This document shows, in pieces, positions 8,561 to 16,570 of a stretch of DNA of 35,082 nt. A program made the translations under genes and the position numbers. Below the pieces are notes generated by a model that was given only the letters and a program-made list of their open reading frames with translations, was not told the DNA's origin and did no database searches. The stretch is taken from positions 1 to 35,082 of the forward strand of contig JAJPIN010000076.1 of assembly GCA_021324715.1 (NCBI GenBank), read 5' to 3'. Numbering within the stretch: position 1 is the first letter of the stretch; each line of letters starts with the position of its first letter. This stretch comes from Nitrososphaeria archaeon (GTDB taxonomy: Archaea > Thermoproteota > Nitrososphaeria > Nitrososphaerales > Nitrososphaeraceae).

Positions 8561-8570
8561 TTATAAAATA
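8561..8570 (-). promoter_or_regulatory. TATA box for the Rieske gene
   Basis: Reverse-strand TATTTTATAA centred about 29 bases upstream of the ATG at 8536. It indicates a leaderless or nearly leaderless transcript independent of the upstream hydrolase gene. Confidence 0.5.
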
Positions 8571-8604
8571 TTATGTATGAATTTATGGGAAAATGCCTGA
8601 AGCT

Positions 8605-9834
8605 TTAGTAGGATCTTGCATATTTAATCTGAAGTGGTGTCAATTTATCTATCCCTATCCCTAAATATTTTAGCGTCAACTTGGCAACCCTAGAGTCTAT
8701 ATTTTCCGGTACGGAATACACTTTGTTGCGCATTCTTTTATGATTTCTATAAATATGTTTTATGCAGAGGAGCTGATTTGCAAAAGACATGGCCATTACC
8801 TCTGGAGGATTCCCTTCAGCTCCTACTAAATTTACAACTCTGCCCTTTGAGAGAAGGAAAAGTTTTTTACCGTGAATGTGAACGCAATCCAAATACTGAT
8901 TAATTTTGTAAGTTTCTTTTGAACCTAAAAATAATTTATCTATGTCTATTTCATTGTCAAAATGTCCGGCATTTGCAAGTATTGCTCCATTTTTCATTTT
9001 TCTAAAATGTTTTTCTGAAATTATATTTTTCTGTCCTGTACAAGTGATAAAAATATCTGCGTTGCCGACAACCTGAATAATTTTTCTTACCTCGTAACCA
9101 TCCATATAAGCTTCAAGTGCCCTAATTAAATCGACTTCGACAACAGTAACAATAGCACCCAAACCTTTAGCTCGCGACGCGACGCCTTTACCCACATATC
9201 CGTATCCACATACAACTATATGTTTACCAGCAATAAGAACATTAGTCAATTTAATAATTGCCATCATGGTACTTTGCCCAGTGCCATATCGATTATCAAA
9301 AAGTTTTTTAGTACGGGCTTCGTTAACACCAATAATAGGATACATCAACGCTCCCTTGGCGTCTAGCGCTCTTAGTCTTGTAATTCCGGAAGTTGTTTCT
9401 TCAGTTCCTCCCATTATTCCTTGAATTTTCTTGCGGTGTGCCATTACGTGAAGATTTGATCCATCATCGGTCAGTATTTGAGGTTGGGTTTCTACGACTC
9501 GTTTTAGATTATCAAAATATTCTTTTTCAGTTTCATCTTTCCAAGCATAAACCTTTGCTCCCTTTGAAGTTAGAAATGCTGCAATATCCTCTTGTACTGA
9601 TAATGGATTTGCAGAACATAGTGAAACTTTCGATCCTAATTGGATTGCCGCAATTACCAGAACAGCCGTCTCCTTTGTAACATGTAGCGAAAGACCTAGT
9701 CTGAGCCCTTCTAATGGCCTCCGCTCAATATTTTCATTTACTATTGTTCTTATGATACCCATGCGCGAGAAAGCCCAGTTCCATGACTTTTCACCATTTT
9801 TAGTTAGTTCTTTATTTTTCATCTGGTAATACAC
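8605..9834 (-). CDS. ahcY: S-adenosyl-L-homocysteine hydrolase
   Basis: Reversibly splits S-adenosylhomocysteine to adenosine and homocysteine, keeping methylation reactions running. The 409-residue length fits the archaeal family. Recognisable segments are the substrate-domain SLHVTKETAVLV, TDDGSNLHVMAH, the GTGQSTMMAI loop, the NAD-binding GYGYVGKGVASRAKGLGA and the C-terminal VNLVGAEGNPPEVMAMSFANQ. NAD is the tightly bound cofactor. Alternative start: ATG four codons in (9822). It is divergent from metG across a 123-base region containing a perfect 6-base dyad (9853-9867), which may allow joint control of methionine-related genes. Very secure. Confidence 0.97.
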   Translation of the reverse strand: MYYQMKNKELTKNGEKSWNWAFSRMGIIRTIVNENIERRPLEGLRLGLSLHVTKETAVLVIAAIQLGSKVSLCSANPLSVQEDIAAFLTSKGAKVYAWKDETEKEYFDNLKRVVETQPQILTDDGSNLHVMAHRKKIQGIMGGTEETTSGITRLRALDAKGALMYPIIGVNEARTKKLFDNRYGTGQSTMMAIIKLTNVLIAGKHIVVCGYGYVGKGVASRAKGLGAIVTVVEVDLIRALEAYMDGYEVRKIIQVVGNADIFITCTGQKNIISEKHFRKMKNGAILANAGHFDNEIDIDKLFLGSKETYKINQYLDCVHIHGKKLFLLSKGRVVNLVGAEGNPPEVMAMSFANQLLCIKHIYRNHKRMRNKVYSVPENIDSRVAKLTLKYLGIGIDKLTPLQIKYARSY

Positions 9835-9852
9835 TGGAAATATGTGATATAA

Positions 9853-9867
9853 CTTATCAGCGATAAG
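9853..9867. promoter_or_regulatory. Inverted repeat in the ahcY-metG divergent region
   Basis: CTTATC-AGC-GATAAG, a perfect dyad with 6-base arms and a 3-base spacer. Its centre is about 26 bases upstream of the ahcY start, where a TATA box or an overlapping operator would lie. Binding protein unknown. Confidence 0.35.
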
Positions 9868-9957
9868 AATTTCGTTAATCGTACGTCAGAAACAAATACA
9901 ATCTCCACTATATGTTATGCATTTGCGGTATTCAGATAGTTTTAATCTCTCGTAGTC

Positions 9958-11640
9958 ATGACTGATTCTGCTGTGCAAGGTTTGGATAGAAAGAGTGTAA
10001 TAATAACTAGTGCCCTTCCGTATGCAAATGGAGAAATACACCTGGGTCACATTTCTTCTACCTATCTTCCCGCAGATATAATTCGCAGGTTTCTAAAACT
10101 AAATGGGGTAGAAGTATATCACCTGTGTGCATCAGATGATTTTGGTACGCCAGTACTTATTCAAACTGAAAAAATGAACATGAAACCAGAGTCGTATGTA
10201 AAATACTGGCATGATAAAGACAATGATGATTTTAATTCAGTCGGGATAGTATTCGATTCTTTTTCACAAACGAGCTCAGAAACAAATAGAAAGTTTGTAC
10301 AGTATGTCTTCGGCATATTGAAAGAAAGAATGCTTGTTTATGAAAAGGAGGTAGTACAATATTATTGCGAAAACGATTTGAAGTTTCTGCCAGATCGCTT
10401 CGTAATTGGAAAATGTCCTTATTGTAGTGCAGCGGACCAGTATTCAGATCTTTGTGAAAAATGTGGAAGAATACCTGAAAAGATACTGGATCCAAAATGT
10501 GCTATTTGTGGAATACCCCCAGTCAAAAAAAAGAGTATCCACTATTTTTTCAAGCTATCCAATTTTGAAGATGTTCTTGAGAAGTGGTTAAAGGGAAACA
10601 CAATGCTACAACAAGATGTCAAAAAATATGTACTCAACTGGATTGCAGAAGGCCTTCAAGATTGGGATATTACAAGAGATATTTCTTGGGGTGTAAATAT
10701 TCCTAGTAATGGTAATGCAAACAAAGATAAAGTATTCTATGGGTGGTTTGATAACCATCTATGCTATATTTCCTCTCTTATTGAGCTACTTGGGGATATA
10801 AATAAAGCAAGAGAAATATGGAATCGTTCTGAAATATATCATTTTATTGGAAAAGATATTGTTTACCATCACTACCTTTTTTTACCTGCAATTAGAATAG
10901 GCATGAATGAAGAATACAAACTACCGGATCTAATTCCAACACGTGGTCATCTTATGCTTCAGAATAACAAAATCTCTAAGAGCAGAAATTGGTATATTGG
11001 GTTAAGGGAATTTGTAGACTTATTTCAACCAGATTATCTCCGGTTTTACATAGCATCAATTTGCAGCTATTCTCAAGATGATATTAACTTTGATTGGAAT
11101 GACTTCGAAAAGAAAATAAACAATGAATTAATTGCAAATATTGGGAATTTTGTAAATAGGACATTAACTTTCATTAAAAAATATTTTGGCAATGTGATAC
11201 CGAATCCAATTGAGTATGATGAGTTGGATAAAAAATCTTTGGCTGAAATAGAAAGAATTGGGAACATAGTCGGTGAATGTATTTTAGGTAACGAAATTGA
11301 TAAGGCTTTAAAAAATATTCTGAATTTTTCCTCAACGTTTAATCAATACTTTCAGAAAAAAGAACCTTGGAAAAACCCGGAAAATTCAGGAGCCACTATT
11401 TTTATTTCAATAAACGCCGTACGGACTTTGTCCATATTACTAGCTCCGTTCATACCCTTTTCGGTAGAAAAAATTTGGAAACAGATGTCACTGGAAGGTA
11501 CTGTTTACGAACAGAGTTGGAAAACAATTGGATCAATACTACTGAACCCAGGACATAGAATAGGAGAAATTAAGCCTATTTTTAACAAAGTCGACACAGA
11601 TAAGATAAAAGAGCAGGAAAATAAATTATATAATAGATAA
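9958..11640 (+). CDS. metG: Methionyl-tRNA synthetase
   Basis: Charges elongator and initiator tRNA-Met. HLGH is at residues 28-31 (ANGEIHLGH) and the second class I motif is KISKS (NNKISKSRNW), a usual archaeal variant of KMSKS. The connective peptide carries four CxxC zinc-knuckle pairs (CPYC, CEKC, then the CAIC-type pairs). At 560 residues it ends soon after the anticodon-binding helices (FNQYFQKKEPWKNP), so the C-terminal EMAP-like tRNA-binding domain seen in some species is absent or encoded elsewhere. Two bases separate its stop from the nadM start, so they are probably co-transcribed. Very secure. Confidence 0.97.
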   Translation: MTDSAVQGLDRKSVIITSALPYANGEIHLGHISSTYLPADIIRRFLKLNGVEVYHLCASDDFGTPVLIQTEKMNMKPESYVKYWHDKDNDDFNSVGIVFDSFSQTSSETNRKFVQYVFGILKERMLVYEKEVVQYYCENDLKFLPDRFVIGKCPYCSAADQYSDLCEKCGRIPEKILDPKCAICGIPPVKKKSIHYFFKLSNFEDVLEKWLKGNTMLQQDVKKYVLNWIAEGLQDWDITRDISWGVNIPSNGNANKDKVFYGWFDNHLCYISSLIELLGDINKAREIWNRSEIYHFIGKDIVYHHYLFLPAIRIGMNEEYKLPDLIPTRGHLMLQNNKISKSRNWYIGLREFVDLFQPDYLRFYIASICSYSQDDINFDWNDFEKKINNELIANIGNFVNRTLTFIKKYFGNVIPNPIEYDELDKKSLAEIERIGNIVGECILGNEIDKALKNILNFSSTFNQYFQKKEPWKNPENSGATIFISINAVRTLSILLAPFIPFSVEKIWKQMSLEGTVYEQSWKTIGSILLNPGHRIGEIKPIFNKVDTDKIKEQENKLYNR

Positions 11641-11642
11641 AA

Positions 11643-12209
11643 TTGGCCAAGTCAGGATTAATGGTGGGAAGATTTCAGCCATTTCATAATGGTCATCTCA
11701 ACTTAGCCAATCAAATATTAGAAGATTGTGAAGAGATGATAATTGCCATAGGTAGCGCCCAGTTTAACTATACATTTACAAATCCCTTTACAGCAGGAGA
11801 ACGAATTTACATTATTCATGAATCTTTAGTGGAGTCGAAAATAGATCTTAAAAGAGTATACATTGTGCCAATCATGAACTTAGAGAATAATGCCATCTGG
11901 GTTCAGCATCTAAGATCTATGTTACCTAAATTTGATACCTTATACTCTGGTAACAAATTCGTATTGGAGCTTCTATCGCGTAGTTCTGAATCGTTTAATG
12001 TTCTCACTCCCAAATTCCATGATCAAAGTAACTGTAATGGAACTAACATTCGTATGAATATTGTTATGGGCAAAGAGTGGAAAGGTTATGTACCTAATGC
12101 GGTGTCTCGTATAATTTCAGAGGTTAACGGGATACATAGAATAAAAATCATGTTTGAAAGCCAAAGGGATGGAATTGGTGAAATTAAACAATATCCAGAT
12201 ATAAAATGA
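11643..12209 (+). CDS. nadM: Nicotinamide-nucleotide adenylyltransferase (archaeal type)
   Basis: Joins NMN and ATP to give NAD. The nucleotidyltransferase signature GRFQPFHNGH is at residues 9-18, and the C-terminal GTNIR near residue 138 corresponds to the ISGTxIR motif. At 188 residues it is slightly longer than the 170-180 typical of archaeal NadM; the extra residues are a C-terminal tail. The TTG at 11643 gives a six-residue lead before an alternative in-frame ATG (LMVGRFQPF), which is also possible. It follows metG immediately. The other NAD gene here, nadE, lies 16 kb away. Secure. Confidence 0.94.
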   Translation: MAKSGLMVGRFQPFHNGHLNLANQILEDCEEMIIAIGSAQFNYTFTNPFTAGERIYIIHESLVESKIDLKRVYIVPIMNLENNAIWVQHLRSMLPKFDTLYSGNKFVLELLSRSSESFNVLTPKFHDQSNCNGTNIRMNIVMGKEWKGYVPNAVSRIISEVNGIHRIKIMFESQRDGIGEIKQYPDIK

Positions 12210-12237
12210 ATCAAAAAGTAAATGTCATAGAAGTTGT

Positions 12238-12366
12238 ATGACAAAAGGACTCAGGGCTTGTCCAGTCTGCAGGAACTGCGGAGCCAAAAAATTTTCAGTA
12301 GTATCAAATAAGGCCAGCACTATAATCTTAGAATGCAAGAACTGCCTGGTTAGAATAGAAATTTGA
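12238..12366 (+). CDS. 42-residue zinc-ribbon microprotein
   Basis: A short frame beginning MTKGLRACPVCRNCGAKKFS and ending ECKNCLVRIEI. It has C8-x2-C11-x2-C14 and C34-x2-C37, so one of the first three cysteines probably pairs with the second CxxC to hold one zinc. It lies 28 bases downstream of nadM on the same strand and may be part of the metG-nadM transcript. No strong TATA box of its own is seen. The frame is compact, cysteine spacing is regular and no overlapping gene exists, so coding is likely. Role unknown. Confidence 0.55.
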   Translation: MTKGLRACPVCRNCGAKKFSVVSNKASTIILECKNCLVRIEI

Positions 12367-12407
12367 TGGTGTTTCTAATTATATTCGGGTCAAATACAAT
12401 TAGATAG

Positions 12408-12417
12408 CATATATATC
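12408..12417 (+). promoter_or_regulatory. TATA box for ilvC
   Basis: CATATATATC centred about 25 bases upstream of the ATG at 12438, indicating a leaderless ilvC transcript and excluding the out-of-frame ATG at 12428. Confidence 0.6.
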
Positions 12418-12437
12418 GATGCGCAATATGGGTACAT

Positions 12438-13436
12438 ATGAGTGCAAAAAAATGGTTTGATGCTGATGTTTCTTTGGAACAACTTAGAGACAAGACAATT
12501 GCCGTAGTCGGGTACGGTATCCAGGGAAGAGCTCAGGCAAATAATATGAAAGACTCCGGTTTAAATGTAATTATAGGATTATATAAAGAAGCAAAATCGT
12601 GGAAACTTGCCGAAAATGATGGACACGTTGTAAAAGAAGTAAAAGAAGCTTCAAACATGGCTGATATTATTCATATTCTAACTCCAGACATGGAACAGGC
12701 TAACGTTTACAAGAATGAAATAGAACCAAGTCTTTCCCAGGGAAAAACACTTAATTTTTCTCATGGAGCCGCCATACACTGGAAATGGATTGTTCCTCCA
12801 AACAATATTGATGTAATAATGGTAGCTCCCAAGGGACCGGGACAAAGAGTACGAGAACTATATCAAGAAGGATTTGGTACACCTTCATTGATTGCTGTCT
12901 ATCAAGATTTTTCAGGAAATGCTTTAGACACTGTTTTAGGATTGGCTAAGGCAATTGGAAGTACAAAACCCGGAGTGATTAAAACTACATTCAAGGAGGA
13001 AGTTGAAACAGATTGGTTTGGAGAACAAGTAGACTTGTGCGGCGGTGCTCATTCACTGGTACTCAATGCATTTGAAACCCTAGTTGAAGCTGGTTATCAA
13101 CCTGAAGTCGCTTATTACGAATGTCTCCATGAGCTAAAGCTAATAGTGGATTTGATATACAAATATGGAATAACAGGAATGTACAACAGGGTCAGCGAAA
13201 CTGCAAGGTACGGTGGTCTGACTAGAGGTGCAAAAGTAATTAATAACCAAGTAAAAGAGAACATGAAACAAGTCTTGGAAGATATTCAATCAGGTGAATT
13301 TGCTAATGAATGGGTAAGCATTTACAAAAAGGATGGGAAGAACTCTTTTGCTAGATTCATGAACCAATTGGAAAAAACCCAATTAGAAATTATTGGGAAA
13401 GATATGAGAAAGATGATGTGGAAAAGCGGAGAATAA
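12438..13436 (+). CDS. ilvC: Ketol-acid reductoisomerase (class I)
   Basis: Isomerises and reduces 2-acetolactate or 2-aceto-2-hydroxybutyrate to the dihydroxy acids used by IlvD. The 332-residue length is that of class I enzymes. The Rossmann motif GYGIQGRAQANN is at about 25-36, and the metal-binding helical domain contains ETDWFGEQVDLCGG and the ELKLIVDLIYKYGITGMY segment with the expected acidic ligands. The ATG has a TATA box at the leaderless distance. It stands alone; its partners ilvB-ilvH are about 8 kb downstream in the opposite direction. Very secure. Confidence 0.98.
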   Translation: MSAKKWFDADVSLEQLRDKTIAVVGYGIQGRAQANNMKDSGLNVIIGLYKEAKSWKLAENDGHVVKEVKEASNMADIIHILTPDMEQANVYKNEIEPSLSQGKTLNFSHGAAIHWKWIVPPNNIDVIMVAPKGPGQRVRELYQEGFGTPSLIAVYQDFSGNALDTVLGLAKAIGSTKPGVIKTTFKEEVETDWFGEQVDLCGGAHSLVLNAFETLVEAGYQPEVAYYECLHELKLIVDLIYKYGITGMYNRVSETARYGGLTRGAKVINNQVKENMKQVLEDIQSGEFANEWVSIYKKDGKNSFARFMNQLEKTQLEIIGKDMRKMMWKSGE

Positions 13437-13459
13437 AATTTTGTAGATAAATTAAGCCT

Positions 13460-13799
13460 ATGACATCCGAATACTTATTGTGGTGTCCGATTAAGCTCTA
13501 AAGACCCTATATACAGAATTTTTTGGGATAGTAGTATCGACGTAGTTACTGCATCAGACAGTGATGAATGTCTGTCTTTAGTAAAGACGATTAATTTTGA
13601 TATTATAAATTTAGATACACATCTATCTTGTCATTAGGAACATATTGATATTGCAAAAGAGATAGATAGAATCAAATCAGGACATAGAATCGTCTTAATT
13701 ACTACCGATCCACTTTATCTTACCTCGAGCGTAACTAATTGCATTAGGGTAAATAAGGAAGACATTCTGGTAAACCAGCCATGTTACCAAATCTACTAG
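13460..13799 (+). pseudogene. Decayed response-regulator receiver domain
   Basis: In the frame from about 13491 the translation reads SSKDPIYRIFWDSSIDVV, then TASDSDECLSLVKTINFDI, INLDTHLSCH, a TAG stop at 13635, then EHIDIAKEIDRIKSGHRIV and LITTDP, ending at 13797-13799. The order fits receiver-domain strands beta2 (IDVVTASD), alpha2, beta3 ending in a candidate phosphoacceptor Asp (NLDTHL), alpha3 and beta4 (RIVLITTDP). The likely beta1 (MTSEYLLWCP, ATG at 13460) is in another frame. One frameshift and one in-frame stop make this a pseudogene, about 110 codons long and without an output domain. It fills the gap between ilvC and the next gene. The family call is inference from pattern. Confidence 0.5.
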
Positions 13800-13841
13800 A
13801 GGTATTTAGGAAAAATGGTATTTTCCAATTACAATTTTCGA

Positions 13842-14228
13842 TTAGCCAACGTATCCTTCCTTTGCCTTGATAAGAATTTGTAACTCATGGCAACAATCAT
13901 CTAAAATTTTTTGTGCCTGTTGCTTATTTTCGGCAGATATTATAATTCCACCCGGACCAAATTTACATTCATTCAGTTTGACTGGGATAGCTACATGTAG
14001 AATTCGTCCAATAAATTCCAATAACGAAGGATATGTCTTGTTATTCTTATATACGAATGAAGCAGTATTATTTGTCAATAAGATCTCCTCTTCTACAGGG
14101 AATTGTAACTGGTTTTCCGTCATCTTCTTCAAGATTTCCTCTTCTATTTTTGTTGCCTTGGACTTCATATTCTGATTTCGCGCAACATTTGCCTCAAAAG
14201 CTAATTCCTCCAACCTTTCGAAATCCAT
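13842..14228 (-). CDS. Conserved-looking protein of unknown function
   Basis: 128 residues from the ATG at 14228 (MDFERLEELAFEANVARNQN); an in-frame ATG at 14243 would add five residues. The N-terminal 40 residues are helical and charged. The remainder alternates beta strands (EEEILLTNNTASFVYKN) and ends with a helix (NKQQAQKILDDCCHELQIL). There is no signal peptide, no membrane segment and no metal-binding motif beyond a CC pair. I do not recognise the family. It ends just inside the flank of the receiver pseudogene and runs in the same direction as the phosphatase gene upstream, 81 bases away. Coding is convincing; function unknown. Confidence 0.68.
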   Translation of the reverse strand: MDFERLEELAFEANVARNQNMKSKATKIEEEILKKMTENQLQFPVEEEILLTNNTASFVYKNNKTYPSLLEFIGRILHVAIPVKLNECKFGPGGIIISAENKQQAQKILDDCCHELQILIKAKEGYVG

Positions 14229-14309
14229 AATACGAAATATCAAATGGTATCAATAAAATGTTATCTTATTTTGCACGTGACGTATTTTTTGCAACGCGAT
14301 TAGTAATTT

Positions 14310-14867
14310 TCAATGATTATTTACAGAATTGTCTTTTAAGTAATTCTCATATTCATATAGTGACTTTTCCTGTGAATCAGTTTGAATAGATCCTGGTCTG
14401 AGGTTTCTGATCCTAGTTATAGCATCTTTGGCACTGAGGCTTTCTTTTTTTAAAAGGTACGCCCCTAGAATCGTTCCTGTTCTACCTTTCCCTGCTGCAC
14501 AATGAACCAACACCGGTCTTTTTGCTTCTATTTCATTTTTAATAAAATTAATGGTTGAATCTATCTCCACAATAGTAGGAGAGTGATAGTCTTCAACTCT
14601 TAAATGCAAGTAATTAATTTTCTCAATGATTTTACCTCCAGAATGTGAGTGGTTAGTTTCATCAAGTGTTAACCACTGCACGGGTAATGGGATCTCTCTT
14701 ACTGTTACTATCGTACGAATTCCACGTTTCACTAGCCACATAATTTGATTGAAGGACAGAGGTAATCCGCTTCCTGCTACCTGATTGTTTACAACCCAGC
14801 TGAAATTTGTGGGACGAGAGTTGAATTTGCTGTGAAGCCACCGATAAGCATTTCCAATTAGCGTCAT
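14310..14867 (-). CDS. Dual-specificity protein phosphatase
   Basis: 185 residues of the cysteine-based phosphatase superfamily. The P-loop HCAAGKGRTG lies at 122-131, with nucleophile C123 and phosphate-binding R129, and a plausible general acid is D93 in RVEDYHSP. The region FSWVVNNQVAGSGLP resembles the start of atypical dual-specificity phosphatases of archaea. There is no signal peptide. Substrates may be Ser/Thr/Tyr phosphoproteins, but nucleotide or RNA 5'-phosphate activity is known in relatives and cannot be excluded. It shares direction with the unknown protein downstream. Family is secure. Confidence 0.92.
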   Translation of the reverse strand: MTLIGNAYRWLHSKFNSRPTNFSWVVNNQVAGSGLPLSFNQIMWLVKRGIRTIVTVREIPLPVQWLTLDETNHSHSGGKIIEKINYLHLRVEDYHSPTIVEIDSTINFIKNEIEAKRPVLVHCAAGKGRTGTILGAYLLKKESLSAKDAITRIRNLRPGSIQTDSQEKSLYEYENYLKDNSVNNH

Positions 14868-15121
14868 TTTAAAAATTGAGATTTACTGAATAATGATTTA
14901 GATTTAAGTCTTCGTCATCCCAAAAGCAAAGCGTCATTCATGTAAATTAACATATATCTCATGAAAAGAAAAGGGTGATATGGATAAAATTCAGTCGTTA
15001 TGTCCTTTTCTCCCTTTTACTCGCAAGAAATGAGCACTAAATGCTGAGTTCATTTCGAACGTATTTCCAACTGTGGGTTCCTGGCAAGAGACTAATGCAT
15101 ATAATTTCGGTATAATTATTA

Positions 15122-15538
15122 TTATTTTTTTAAATTATTGTGAATGAATTCAATAATTACGTCAAGCGCTGTTCCGGGTCCAAAATTACCATTTACACCT
15201 TTTTCTTCAAGTATCTTTTTATCCTTACCTGGGATCACACCTCCGCCAATCAAAAGGATATCATTGACGCCTCGGTCCTTTAAGATAGTCGCCACCTTAG
15301 GAAATAAGGTCAAGTGAGCCCCATTCAACAAACTCATTGCTACGACGTCAACATCTTCATCTATAGCGATTTTTGCCACTTGTTCAGGTGTACAGAATAG
15401 TCCAGAATAAATTACCTCCATTCCAGAATCTCTAAGCGCCCTGCAAATTACTAGCGCTCCGCGATCATGACCGTCCAGACCTAGCTTAGATACAAGTACC
15501 CTTATCGGTTTCCTTCTGTCATGTATGGATGTAGACAT
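15122..15538 (-). CDS. mcmA2: Methylmalonyl-CoA mutase, small (B12-binding) subunit
   Basis: Carries adenosylcobalamin for the mutase that converts (R)-methylmalonyl-CoA to succinyl-CoA. The 138-residue protein is a single B12-binding domain: DGHDRG at 22-27 with H24 the lower cobalt ligand, SLLNGAH in the middle and GGGVIPGKD near the end. The start at 15538 (MSTSIHDRRK) is preferred to a TTG at 15559 because a TATA-like TTTAAA lies 24-29 bases upstream. It is divergent from meaB, with the large subunit two genes further on; bacteria often fuse the two subunits. In Nitrososphaerota this step belongs to the 3-hydroxypropionate/4-hydroxybutyrate cycle. Secure. Confidence 0.95.
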   Translation of the reverse strand: MSTSIHDRRKPIRVLVSKLGLDGHDRGALVICRALRDSGMEVIYSGLFCTPEQVAKIAIDEDVDVVAMSLLNGAHLTLFPKVATILKDRGVNDILLIGGGVIPGKDKKILEEKGVNGNFGPGTALDVIIEFIHNNLKK

Positions 15539-15561
15539 ACATCTAAAAATTATAGGCAAGC

Positions 15562-15567
15562 TTTAAA
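15562..15567 (-). promoter_or_regulatory. TATA box for the mutase small subunit
   Basis: TTTAAA within a longer AT run, 24-29 bases upstream of the ATG at 15538 on the reverse strand. It fixes that start as leaderless. Confidence 0.55.
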
Positions 15568-15620
15568 ATTTTTTGTCAATTTCGTGACCCAATACCGTCT
15601 GAACTGCGCACAAAAGTAAG

Positions 15621-15632
15621 TTTTAATACTTA
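15621..15632 (+). promoter_or_regulatory. TATA box for the meaB-mutase-epimerase operon
   Basis: TTTTAATACTTA centred about 26 bases upstream of the GTG start of meaB at 15653. It is back to back with the small-subunit promoter, about 60 bases apart, so both halves of the mutase can be controlled from one divergent region. Confidence 0.6.
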
Positions 15633-15652
15633 ACGTCCTAGCTAAATCACTC

Positions 15653-16564
15653 GTGTCAGAATTAGTAGCTGGGATTCTAAATGGAGACAAAAGATCAATC
15701 TCGAGAGCAATTACTGTAGTTGATAACAATGAACCTGATTCGATTAAAATAATTCACGAAATTTTTAGGAAAACCAAGAATGCTAAAACTATAGGCTTTA
15801 CTGGATCCGCCGGTTCAGGTAAAAGTACACTTATAGGAAGATTGGCAGCAGAATTCCATTCGCTTGGATACAAAGTGGCAGTTTTAGCAGTGGATCCATC
15901 GAGTCCTATAACCGGCGGTGCTTTATTAGGAGATAGGGTACGAATGATGACAATTAGCGACGAAATCTATGTAAGAAGCATGGCTTCGAGGGGTGCTGAA
16001 GGTGGCATTTCAAGATCACTTAGAAACGTCGTGAGAATCTTAGATGCCGCTGGCTATAATCTGATATTAGTTGAGAGTGTAGGAGCGGGTCAGTTAGAGA
16101 TTGAAATCTCAAAAGCTGTGAATATTACTGTCGTTATCTTCAATCCACAGACAGGTGACAGCGTACAGGCAATAAAAGCAGGGTTAACAGAGATAGGAGA
16201 TATCTATGTGGTAAACAAATCAGATTTGGACGGCGCTACAATATTATACAATATTATTTATGATCTGGTAGCTAATAATAAAAAATTAGTGTTTAAATGT
16301 TCAGCAAAGATGAAAAAGGGAATTAAGGAATTGACCAAGGCGCTCGTCAAATTATTAAATGATGAAAAGTACCAAGCAAGAGATAAATTGATTTTAGAAA
16401 ATGAGTTGAAAGATATGATTTTAAACGTAATTAGAGAAAAATCTATTGAAAAGATAATGAATAGCCAAGATTACAAGAAACTTCTTCTCAAGATACTAAA
16501 AAAAGAAGTAGAGCCCTATAACGCAGCTTTAAATTTCGCTAACAAGATTGTTCTATTGGAGTGA
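15653..16564 (+). CDS. meaB: MeaB/ArgK-type GTPase, methylmalonyl-CoA mutase chaperone
   Basis: A G3E-family GTPase that guards the mutase and gates loading of adenosylcobalamin. 303 residues; Walker A GSAGSGKST at 51-59, the switch region VDPSSPITGGALLGDRVRM, the GASRGAEGG-like SRGAEGGISR segment, and the NKSD guanine-specificity motif (VVNKSDLDG). The length is typical of MeaB. The start is GTG. It is followed after six bases by the mutase large subunit and then the epimerase, an arrangement that supports its role. ArgK-type annotation as an arginine transporter kinase is a historical misnomer for this family. Very secure. Confidence 0.96.
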   Translation: MSELVAGILNGDKRSISRAITVVDNNEPDSIKIIHEIFRKTKNAKTIGFTGSAGSGKSTLIGRLAAEFHSLGYKVAVLAVDPSSPITGGALLGDRVRMMTISDEIYVRSMASRGAEGGISRSLRNVVRILDAAGYNLILVESVGAGQLEIEISKAVNITVVIFNPQTGDSVQAIKAGLTEIGDIYVVNKSDLDGATILYNIIYDLVANNKKLVFKCSAKMKKGIKELTKALVKLLNDEKYQARDKLILENELKDMILNVIREKSIEKIMNSQDYKKLLLKILKKEVEPYNAALNFANKIVLLE

Positions 16565-16570
16565 GTAAGA

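Noticed and set aside
14868..15121. Possible small RNA or microprotein (GAAAAGG ... CCTTTTC stem, a 17-codon frame)
   Set aside because: The stem is AT-rich with a long loop and the frame is very short; no stronger evidence.
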